Source: RUG806 sp963624415
GTDB taxonomy: Bacteria > Bacillota > Clostridia > Oscillospirales > Acutalibacteraceae
Assembly: GCA_963624415.1 (NCBI GenBank)
Contig: CAVFPQ010000041.1
Location: forward strand, 1-17,321
DNA: 17,321 bases
Reading direction: 5' to 3'
Part shown: one piece after another, positions 1 through 6,559 of the stretch
How positions within the stretch are numbered: the first letter of the stretch is position 1
How the letters are laid out: the number at the start of each line of letters is the position of its first letter
The notes under the pieces: model-generated
Databases searched by the model: none
Seen by the model: the letters and a program-made list of their open reading frames with translations, nothing else
What the model was told of the DNA's origin: nothing
Position numbers and translations under genes: made by a program

Positions 1-1
1 T

Positions 2-724
2 TTACAGCAATTCTGCCGCGGCTTTATCTATAAGCAGTATGCAGTCCGGGTGTGTCTGAAGAATTGACGCCGGAACAAGGGGAGTTACTTCGCCCTGAAT
101 TGTCTTTTTGATCGCGTCTGCTTTGCTCTTGCCTGTTGCGATAAGAACGGTCTTTTTGGCTTTCATAATTGAGTTTACACCCATTGTCAGAGCGTAACGC
201 GGCATTGCATTTTCCGTAAAATAAATGCTGTTTGACTTTATGGTGCTGTCGGTAAGCTTTACTTTGAAAGCACCGTCCGTAAAAGCGTCGCTCGGCTCGT
301 TGAAGCCTATATGACCGTTTGTGCCTATGCCGAGAAGCTGAATGTCAATTCCGCCGGCATTATCTATCATTGTGTCATAATTTCTGCATTCCGTCTCGGT
401 GTCTGTCGCATTGCCGTCAAGAAAATGAACATTCTCTTCTTTTATGTCAACTGAATTGAAAAGATTGTCATGCATAAATGTATAATAGCTGTTTTTGTCG
501 GCTTTGGGCAGAGCAACATATTCGTCAAGATTGAATGTCGTTACATTTTTAAAAGAGATTCTGCCGTCATTGTATCTTCTGATAAGCTCTTTGTATGTCG
601 GCACGGGAGACGCACCCGTGGCAAGCCCCAGAACACAGTCGGGCTTTTTTGTAAGCAGAGCCTCAAATTCATCCGCACACGCCGCCGCGATTTCCTCGGG
701 AGTATCAAATATTCTTACTTCCAT
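2..724 (-). CDS. nagB: Glucosamine-6-phosphate deaminase
   Basis: Converts glucosamine-6-phosphate to fructose-6-phosphate and ammonia in the cytoplasm, the last step of amino-sugar catabolism. The gene is complete at 240 aa, the size of Gram-positive NagB and shorter than the roughly 266-aa enterobacterial form, which carries an allosteric extension. Visible motifs are the phosphate-binding loop GLATGASP (residues 33-40), FNLDEY (64-69) with the presumed catalytic Asp67, and GIGTNGHIGFNEP (132-144) with His138 and Glu143. Asn136 sits where the E. coli enzyme has an Asp; I recall this as common in Firmicutes. The start is supported by GGAGG at 734-738 (complement), 9 nt upstream. It is divergent from the large operon at 1078 and has its own promoter, so it is probably functionally unrelated to that operon. 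Confidence 0.97.
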   Translation of the reverse strand: MEVRIFDTPEEIAAACADEFEALLTKKPDCVLGLATGASPVPTYKELIRRYNDGRISFKNVTTFNLDEYVALPKADKNSYYTFMHDNLFNSVDIKEENVHFLDGNATDTETECRNYDTMIDNAGGIDIQLLGIGTNGHIGFNEPSDAFTDGAFKVKLTDSTIKSNSIYFTENAMPRYALTMGVNSIMKAKKTVLIATGKSKADAIKKTIQGEVTPLVPASILQTHPDCILLIDKAAAELL

Positions 725-756
725 CTTTATTTGCCTCCAAAATAAAACTGAGATTT

Positions 757-785
757 ATTTTAGCAAACTTTTGAATATGTGTCAA
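757..785 (-). promoter_or_regulatory. Sigma-70/SigA-type promoter of nagB
   Basis: On the minus strand a perfect -35 TTGACA (785-780) is followed by a 17-bp spacer and -10 TAAAAT (762-757). Transcription should start near 750, giving a leader of about 26 nt before the nagB start codon, just enough for its GGAGG site. No operator-like repeat is obvious beside it. Confidence 0.75.
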
Positions 786-851
786 TTATTTTTGCGCTGT
801 TTTGCCGATTAAAACACAAAAGATTAAAATAAAATCCGGTGTAACATCATC

Positions 852-880
852 TTGACGGAATATTTTTATTTTGTTGTAAT
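852..880 (+). promoter_or_regulatory. Predicted promoter of the leader RNA / eight-gene operon
   Basis: TTGACG (852-857), a 17-bp spacer and TGTAAT (875-880) give a good SigA-type promoter pointing toward the operon. Transcription would start near 887, leaving a leader of about 190 nt before the first gene. A second, weaker candidate is TTGACA (906-911) with GACAAT (929-934). A third, poor one downstream of the terminator (TTGGTT 1026-1031, TACTAT 1049-1054) could serve the operon directly if the upstream transcript always terminates. Confidence 0.5.
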
Positions 881-917
881 AATACCGAGAATGTTTGTGA
901 AAGGGTTGACATATAAA

Positions 918-995
918 ATGAAATCTGCGACAATCTCAGACAGACACATAGACCGTGCCTTTTGTTTGTCGTATCCGAATATTCTTATTGACTGA
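918..995 (+). CDS. Possible 25-aa leader peptide
   Basis: A short frame (MKSATISDRH...NILID) starts at ATG 918 and stops at 993-995, only 4 nt before the left arm of the terminator hairpin. An in-frame ATG at 891 would make it 34 aa. The ribosome site is weak (AAAGGG at 900-905, 12 nt upstream). Its interest is position: a ribosome stalled or terminating at the stop would cover the left terminator arm and allow read-through. It has no run of a single amino acid as in classical attenuators, so coding is unproven. Confidence 0.18.
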   Translation: MKSATISDRHIDRAFCLSYPNILID

Positions 996-999
996 AATT

Positions 1000-1035
1000 C
1001 CGAGGTTTTACCATGCCGTAAGACCTTGGTTTTTT
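1000..1035 (+). terminator. Intrinsic terminator inside the operon leader
   Basis: Positions 1000-1011 pair with 1018-1029 to give a 12-bp stem with two G-U pairs and a 6-nt loop (CATGCC), followed at once by six T residues (1030-1035). It faces the operon and lies after its best promoter but before its first gene, so it would stop most transcripts unless overridden. No gene upstream on this strand needs it, which points to attenuation or a small RNA. Confidence 0.7.
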
Positions 1036-1077
1036 GCATTATGCAGCATACTATTTTTTTTGAAGTGAGACAGATAT

Positions 1078-2292
1078 ATGAGTTCAAAAACAAAAAACGT
1101 AATTCCGCACACGACAGAAATCGAGACAAAATATAAGGTTCTGTGTTATGTTATTCCGCTTATTCTGTCCGGCATTGCGCTCGCGTGGTATTCCCTTACG
1201 AACGGTTTGCCGAGTGTAGGTGGGTATTATATGATTCACTACCTTTACACATATAACCACGGCTATATTTCGAGAGGACTTGTCGGTGAAGTATTAAGTC
1301 TTCTGTTTGACACCGTTTCCGACAATATTATGTCGTGGACCGTGTTTGTTTTCTCTGTTCTTTATGCTCTGACATTCGCTTTGTTTTCGGGGAGTATTCT
1401 GCGAAAATGCCTCGGTGATACAGATCGTATGACTTTTGCTGTTTTAATAATTGCCATACTTTATGCATCTCCCGCAACGTTCAGAATGTACATGGGGGAT
1501 ATAAAGCTCGATAAGCTTTTGTGGGTGTTTACTTTCCTTGCGATGCTTGTTTTTGATAAAAAATATCTGTTCTGGCTCGCACCTGTTTTTTGCGTTATCG
1601 CGACAGTGGTTAATCCCGTTTTTCTCTTTATGAGCATGTTTCTTATTTCGATTGCCATGCTCAGGGAATTTGTTGTCTCGGGCTATTCGAAAAAGTACGG
1701 AATAATCTGTGCGGTCTCATATACTCTTATGATTGCCGCAGGACTGTACGCGGTAATTTCCGAAAAATTCGTGGGATTTGAAACTCCGAGAGAAATGGTA
1801 GACTATTATTTTTCCCGTTATACCGGCAGTGTTGATATGATCGACTATGACTCATATGAAACAGAGTGGTTGTTCGATTATTTCTCAACTTTCACGGAGG
1901 CTACGAAAAAAGCATTTCAGATATATTTTGTCGGCTGGGGCAACGCTTTCAAGTGCTTTTTTAATTTTGTGTTTTTTGCATTGCCTGTCTTTTCGGCGTT
2001 AGCGCTTTTCTGGAAAAAGGTCTCATTCAAAACAGACAACAAAATACAGAAATTCGTATATTTTCTGTGCGCGATATCACCTTTAGCCACTTTTCCCGCT
2101 GTTCTGATATCGTGGGAAGCCTCCAAATATTTTACGTGCAATGCGGTTGTTCAGATGTTTTTGATTGCGTACTTTATTTCGGAAAACGATTTGTGTGTGA
2201 CCGACACATTGAAGGAATTTTACGATTATCTCAGAAGGCATTTTATTTTGTCGGCGTCAATAGTCGCATATTTTGCCATGCTCTTTATATGA
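1078..2292 (+). CDS. Multi-pass membrane protein of unknown function, first gene of operon
   Basis: A 404-aa integral membrane protein with about ten hydrophobic segments, beginning with VLCYVIPLILSGIALAWYSL near residues 23-42 and ending in a hydrophobic C-terminus. After the first segment comes a conserved-looking loop with HGYISRGLVGEVL (about residues 61-73), then another polar loop with MGDIKLDKL. The topology and acidic loops resemble GT-C glycosyltransferases (polyprenyl-phosphate-sugar dependent) or polysaccharide polymerases, but I see no diagnostic motif and do not assign a family. The ribosome site is weak (GTGAG at 1064-1068). Its stop lies within 20 nt of the next gene, another membrane protein, so the two may work as a pair in the membrane step of glycoconjugate assembly suggested by the glycosyltransferase and sugar-nucleotide genes downstream. 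Confidence 0.8.
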   Translation: MSSKTKNVIPHTTEIETKYKVLCYVIPLILSGIALAWYSLTNGLPSVGGYYMIHYLYTYNHGYISRGLVGEVLSLLFDTVSDNIMSWTVFVFSVLYALTFALFSGSILRKCLGDTDRMTFAVLIIAILYASPATFRMYMGDIKLDKLLWVFTFLAMLVFDKKYLFWLAPVFCVIATVVNPVFLFMSMFLISIAMLREFVVSGYSKKYGIICAVSYTLMIAAGLYAVISEKFVGFETPREMVDYYFSRYTGSVDMIDYDSYETEWLFDYFSTFTEATKKAFQIYFVGWGNAFKCFFNFVFFALPVFSALALFWKKVSFKTDNKIQKFVYFLCAISPLATFPAVLISWEASKYFTCNAVVQMFLIAYFISENDLCVTDTLKEFYDYLRRHFILSASIVAYFAMLFI

Positions 2293-2309
2293 AACGGAGA
2301 CTGAACATA

Positions 2310-3392
2310 ATGTCAAAAATCAAAGATAAACATACTGTGAAGAAATTTCTTTTATTGTTCGCTTTTGTATGTCTCAGAGGTATTATTGTTGCCCCCGAAA
2401 ATATTCTGTTTGACATAGACTGGGACTTTTTTAAGACACCTCCCGCAGCGGATTCGATTGTATTTCTTATTTCTATTGTTATTTTTTCGATTGTTGCCGC
2501 ATTTGCCGTTATTGTTGTTTCAAAGAAAAATTCACTTGCGGAGCTGCCGCTTTTCTTTATTATCGCCGATCCCGTTTTTTTGTTTACGACATATTCCTTT
2601 GCGATATATATTTTATCCGCGGTAAGTATAATCATCTTTCTTATGCTTACAAATGAGCATTATATTTCGGCAGGATTGATTGCATTGCCGATTTTTTCTC
2701 TGATCTGTACGGTTCTCTCTCGTGAATATGCATTGAGCTTTGTGTTGGTTCTTATTATGGTCGGAATTTTGCTCGCCTTCGAAAATGATACTCTAAGAAA
2801 AAAAATTGTTATTTCCGTCTCGGCTGCTATTGCCGCATTGATTGTCGGTGTCATTGTCAATACGATTCTGATAAACAGCGGATTAACAAAGGCAATTTCA
2901 GATGTCATACCGTATACAACTGCACTTGTGAAGGAAAATCATGAACTGTATGAGGGAGTAGATAATATTTCAAAAACCATTGTATATGTTTTGGCGAGTA
3001 TTATTCCGGGAATTGCCTTTTCGATTGCCGTTCTTATGTTTGCCCGTAAATGCGGCAGAAAAATAAAAAACAGCAAAAACGAAAAAGACAATCTCTATGG
3101 TATGCATATTATGGTTTTGTTGTGTATACTGATAAGTGTGGCAGGTACTCTTTTCCTTTCGGAGGACGCAGGCTGTCTTATCGGTATAGTGACCCCGGTC
3201 GCCGTGCTGACAGTGTGTCTGACTAAGAAACCATCTGTAACAGCCTCTCTTATGCAAATAGCGCAATTTGTAAAAAAATATTATGCTCTGTGCTTATGCG
3301 GTATGTTTCTGATTGAAATTCCATGTTATATTCTGACGTATCGTTACTATATCTGCAACAGAATACTTGAAATGGTAAAAACAATAATATGA
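2310..3392 (+). CDS. Second multi-pass membrane protein of unknown function
   Basis: A 360-aa integral membrane protein with about nine or ten hydrophobic segments, starting with KKFLLLFAFVCLRGIIV. A soluble loop before the second segment carries DIDWDFFKTPP, reminiscent of the acidic first loop of GT-C-type enzymes, but no family motif is certain. I chose ATG 2310 because GGAG (2296-2299) lies 10 nt upstream. An in-frame ATG at 2289 makes an ATGA overlap with the stop of the preceding gene and is a real alternative, adding seven residues (MKRRLNI). It follows another membrane protein and precedes a glycosyltransferase. Likely roles are acceptor transfer, polymerisation or flipping of a lipid-linked sugar; this is inference from context. 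Confidence 0.78.
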   Translation: MSKIKDKHTVKKFLLLFAFVCLRGIIVAPENILFDIDWDFFKTPPAADSIVFLISIVIFSIVAAFAVIVVSKKNSLAELPLFFIIADPVFLFTTYSFAIYILSAVSIIIFLMLTNEHYISAGLIALPIFSLICTVLSREYALSFVLVLIMVGILLAFENDTLRKKIVISVSAAIAALIVGVIVNTILINSGLTKAISDVIPYTTALVKENHELYEGVDNISKTIVYVLASIIPGIAFSIAVLMFARKCGRKIKNSKNEKDNLYGMHIMVLLCILISVAGTLFLSEDAGCLIGIVTPVAVLTVCLTKKPSVTASLMQIAQFVKKYYALCLCGMFLIEIPCYILTYRYYICNRILEMVKTII

Positions 3393-3413
3393 TTTTTTTT
3401 CGGAGATGCAATA

Positions 3414-4151
3414 ATGCCCGAATTTCACTCTCTTGATGTTTTTGTATTTGCGAGCAAGGAAACTTCTTCCCTTGAACGTGTTGTTTCGATAATTACGGAA
3501 AACAACTGTCCCGAGGATATCTCGAAAATAACGGTTGTGGCAAAATCAGATGATTGTCCGTCATATTTTGTCACAAAAAAAATGATTGAAAGCGGACATT
3601 ACCCGAAGCTGGAGGTCTACATTCAAAAAGAACGCAATTTGCAGAGAACGGTTTATGAAGCCGCATTAAAAGCCGAAGCAACACATTTTGTCTTTATAAG
3701 TGCGGATATGGAAATGGATCCGAACGCTATTTCGGAGTTTATATCTCTGGCGAAAAAAAATCCGCAAAGCATTATTTGCGCGTCAAAATGGCATAAAGAC
3801 TCAAAAACAAGCGGATACGGCTTTCTTCACAAAATGGCAAGCCGATTGCTTAATACTGTTGAGGCGTTGATTGTCGGCTCAAAAGCGAAGGATATACTTA
3901 CCATGTATCAGATTTATCCGAAAAGCGTTTTTGATGAAATGCAGTTTTCCGATGCGGATACATTTATTTTTGAATACTCCGCAAAACCGATTTTATACGG
4001 TATTGACTATATTGAAATACCGACCGAATACAATAAACGAAGCGAAGGAAAGTCCAACTTCAATTTGTCTGTGCTTATTTATGCTGCAATTATTTTTCTG
4101 CAGACAGCAATTCGCCTCAGGTTATCCGTAAAAAAATGCAAAAAGAAATGA
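3414..4151 (+). CDS. Family 2 (GT-A) glycosyltransferase, polyprenyl-phosphate-sugar synthase-like
   Basis: A 245-aa protein with the layout of a small GT2 enzyme: a Rossmann-like start (LDVFVFASKETSSLERVVSI), then HFVFISADMEMDP (91-103) at the usual DxD position, an acceptor-loop region around 145-175, and EIPTEYNKRSEGKSNFN (201-217), equivalent to the E-P-x(2)-Y/F-x(2)-R-x(2)-G-S motif of dolichol/undecaprenyl-phosphate sugar transferases. A C-terminal hydrophobic helix (about 219-235) followed by a basic tail should anchor it to the cytoplasmic membrane face. The first acidic residue of the DxD appears as Ser96 (S-A-D), which is unusual. The start is supported by GGAG at 3402-3405. It overlaps the FKP-like gene, consistent with using that enzyme's nucleotide sugar. 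Donor and acceptor are not readable from sequence. Confidence 0.85.
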   Translation: MPEFHSLDVFVFASKETSSLERVVSIITENNCPEDISKITVVAKSDDCPSYFVTKKMIESGHYPKLEVYIQKERNLQRTVYEAALKAEATHFVFISADMEMDPNAISEFISLAKKNPQSIICASKWHKDSKTSGYGFLHKMASRLLNTVEALIVGSKAKDILTMYQIYPKSVFDEMQFSDADTFIFEYSAKPILYGIDYIEIPTEYNKRSEGKSNFNLSVLIYAAIIFLQTAIRLRLSVKKCKKK

Positions 4152-6559
4152 TTATACTGACCGCCGGCACAGAAGCGCAAAGGGCTCTTGCCGAAAAACT
4201 GATATCGACATCCGACTGTACCGCAAGGTACGGTATTGTCTGTGTTACCGATTTTATGTTTGCGGGCAAACATTTAGGCTCGGGCGGAGCTGTTTTGCAT
4301 ATTCTCAGAAAATTTTGGTCGCCCGGAAAAAAGCTTGTTATCATAAATTCCGGTGGTGAGTGCAGACGCTCGATAAATTACAGCATCCGGGGAAAGGCTT
4401 TTGCCGATATCGTTTGCGGTGAGCATATAACAAGCTTGCTTGATAAAATTACGGAAAATGTCGGCAGACTTCTCGAAAATGTAACATCGGGAGTTCTTAT
4501 ATACTGTTCCGATATACTTTTTGACATAAAAAATACGGTTCTCGAAAACGGCAAAAATTATGCCTTCGGAATAAAAACGAATATGGATATTGCTCAGAAT
4601 CACGGTGTGTATTTCTGTCGGGACGGACTTGTAAGTGCTTTTCTGCATAAAAAAAGCAAAGAAGAGCTTTTAAACTTTGACCCCGACTGCGATAAAAACG
4701 GAGTCATAACCGACACCGGGACAATATTTCTTTGCGAAAAAACGGCGGCTGAATTGTTGTCCGCAGCCGAAAATACCGGCTATTTTGAAAAGAATGAAGA
4801 AATAAACCTGTATAACGATATTCTTCCGTTTGTGTTCGGCAATGCTTCAACCGGCTCCGCTACGGGTGAACTTATCGCAAAAGATATGGGCGGAATAAAG
4901 ATGTATCCGATTGTTGTTGACGGCGGCGGATTTCTCCATTTCGGTACGATAAAAGAATCACTCGAAAATATAGTTGCCCTGAACAGTAGCGCGAATATCG
5001 TTTCATTGAATGCGAAAACGGACGGATGTGTATTTTCGGGACAAAATACCGTTCTTAATAATGCTTACCTTAAAAACTGTGTCGTCGGCAAAAACTGTTT
5101 TGTGTCCGATATTATTCTGTCGGATGTAAAAATTCCAGATAACACCTGCGTGTGCGGAATCAGGCTTAAAAACGGAAAAAGCGTAGCAATATGTGTATCG
5201 ATTGAAGAAAATCCCAAGACTGAAATTAACGGAATACAGCTTTGGGACACGCCCCGATTTTACGCTTCCGATACTTTTACTCAGTCGTTTAATGATTTTT
5301 ATTCTCAGAAAAAGTCCGCTGCGGTCAGCATGTCGCAAGCCGTAAACGATGCCGATTATGACAGCTTTTACAACTTAAGAAAATATATTTCCGAAATGTC
5401 CCTTTGTGGTGCCGATGATGTGTATCTGAGCTTAAGACGGAAAATCATCGACATCTCGGCAGAACTGTTTAATGAAATTACGGAAGTTAGTTGCTTATAT
5501 AATAAGATTGAAATATCACTCCCCGTAAGAATTAATCTGTCCGGAACATGGACGGATGCCATGCCGTATTGTACAGAAAACGGCGGATGTGTGATAAATG
5601 CCGCCGTAACAGCAGACGGTGAATTGCCTGTAAATGTTGTTGTCGAAAAAAGAACAGACGGCAGAATCATGTTCGGAAGTGATGACATTTTTACATTTTA
5701 TGATTTTTCGGATGACGGTTTTGATGATTTTTCGGATTTCTCGCTTCACAGAGCCGTGCTTAAAATACTCGGCATATCTTCAAAAACCGTAATCAAAGAC
5801 GGCTTTACACTGTCTGCGAGTGTAAAAAACATACAGAAGGGTTCGGGACTCGGTGTCAGCAGTATTCTGCTGTCGGGGTGTATAAAAGCACTGTGTACTA
5901 TGCTCGGTGTCAAATTTGATACCGATAAAATAATAAATGCCGTGTTTGTTGCCGAACAGATTATGGGAACGGGCGGCGGCTGGCAGGACCAGGCAGGCGG
6001 CTTTATTCCCGGAATTAAAATTGTTTCATCCTGTCCCGGAATTGTTCAGCGTCCCGTTATAAAGCGGATTGTTTTAAGTGACGGCTTTCGCGCATTTTTC
6101 AAAGACAGGTTGTTCCTTGTCCCCACAGGCAAAAGACACTACGGCAGATTTATAGTAACAAATGCGGCAAACAGATATCTTGAAAAAAATAATGAGGCAA
6201 TGTCGGCTTATCGTGAAATGTACATTCTTAATGACCGATTAACAAAAGCAATAGAAAATGATGATTTTCTGTCTTTTGCGCAATGTATAAACCGCCATCA
6301 TGAACTGCTCAGGCTTATTACACCGCTCTCGTCCGATATTGATATTGACAATATGCGCAGTCGACTGCTTGATATATGTGACGGCGTGTCCGTGCTGGGT
6401 GCGGGCGGCGGCGGGTATCTTCTTGCAGTTGCCAAAAGCGGAATAACAAAAGATATTATGTGTGACTTTATTAAAGATAAATTCCCGTCAATTACGGCGC
6501 AAATCAAACAAATTGACATTTGTGAAAATACAGACAATGAGAGGAGAACCGGGATATGA
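4136..6559 (+). CDS. Bifunctional sugar-1-kinase / sugar-1-phosphate nucleotidyltransferase (FKP-like)
   Basis: An 807-aa cytoplasmic fusion resembling L-fucokinase/GDP-L-fucose pyrophosphorylase (FKP). The N-terminal nucleotidyltransferase half has GSGGA (48-52) and NSGGECRR (71-78) in place of the usual G-G-x-S-x-R loop. A middle section rich in short beta repeats (about 330-375) follows. The C-terminal half is a GHMP kinase: RINLSGTWTD (465-474), ATP loop GSGLGVSS (569-576), the FKP-typical GTGGGWQDQ (611-619) and C-terminal GAGGGGY (755-761). Known FKPs phosphorylate a free sugar at C1 and then make its GDP-sugar; fucose is the default substrate, but a related sugar such as a heptose is possible. 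At 807 aa it is shorter than the roughly 950-aa Bacteroides FKP. An alternative start at 4148 makes an ATGA overlap with the preceding stop. It probably supplies the nucleotide sugar for the operon. Confidence 0.87.
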   Translation: MQKEMIILTAGTEAQRALAEKLISTSDCTARYGIVCVTDFMFAGKHLGSGGAVLHILRKFWSPGKKLVIINSGGECRRSINYSIRGKAFADIVCGEHITSLLDKITENVGRLLENVTSGVLIYCSDILFDIKNTVLENGKNYAFGIKTNMDIAQNHGVYFCRDGLVSAFLHKKSKEELLNFDPDCDKNGVITDTGTIFLCEKTAAELLSAAENTGYFEKNEEINLYNDILPFVFGNASTGSATGELIAKDMGGIKMYPIVVDGGGFLHFGTIKESLENIVALNSSANIVSLNAKTDGCVFSGQNTVLNNAYLKNCVVGKNCFVSDIILSDVKIPDNTCVCGIRLKNGKSVAICVSIEENPKTEINGIQLWDTPRFYASDTFTQSFNDFYSQKKSAAVSMSQAVNDADYDSFYNLRKYISEMSLCGADDVYLSLRRKIIDISAELFNEITEVSCLYNKIEISLPVRINLSGTWTDAMPYCTENGGCVINAAVTADGELPVNVVVEKRTDGRIMFGSDDIFTFYDFSDDGFDDFSDFSLHRAVLKILGISSKTVIKDGFTLSASVKNIQKGSGLGVSSILLSGCIKALCTMLGVKFDTDKIINAVFVAEQIMGTGGGWQDQAGGFIPGIKIVSSCPGIVQRPVIKRIVLSDGFRAFFKDRLFLVPTGKRHYGRFIVTNAANRYLEKNNEAMSAYREMYILNDRLTKAIENDDFLSFAQCINRHHELLRLITPLSSDIDIDNMRSRLLDICDGVSVLGAGGGGYLLAVAKSGITKDIMCDFIKDKFPSITAQIKQIDICENTDNERRTGI

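Larger units (their letters stand above)
887..1035 (+). ncRNA. Candidate structured leader RNA or small RNA ending in a terminator
   Basis: This is the stretch between the predicted start of transcription and a strong intrinsic terminator, about 40 nt before the first operon gene. It can form an 8-bp stem, 939-946 (GACAGACA) with 963-970 (TGTTTGTC), containing one G-U pair, ahead of the terminator hairpin. I do not recognise a known riboswitch: no cobalamin-box, T-box or lysine-element consensus is visible. It may be an attenuating leader that sets read-through into the operon, or an independent small RNA. Boundaries are inferred from the promoter and the U-tract. Confidence 0.4.

Noticed and set aside
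881..1077. Cobalamin or SAM riboswitch controlling the radical SAM operon
   Set aside because: It would make biological sense, but I cannot find the conserved boxes of either class; the leader is also short for a cobalamin element. An Infernal/Rfam scan would settle it.
866..1129. An 87-aa minus-strand frame in the leader region
   Set aside because: It has no ribosome site and runs through the leader terminator into the start of the first membrane protein gene; the region is better explained as regulatory.
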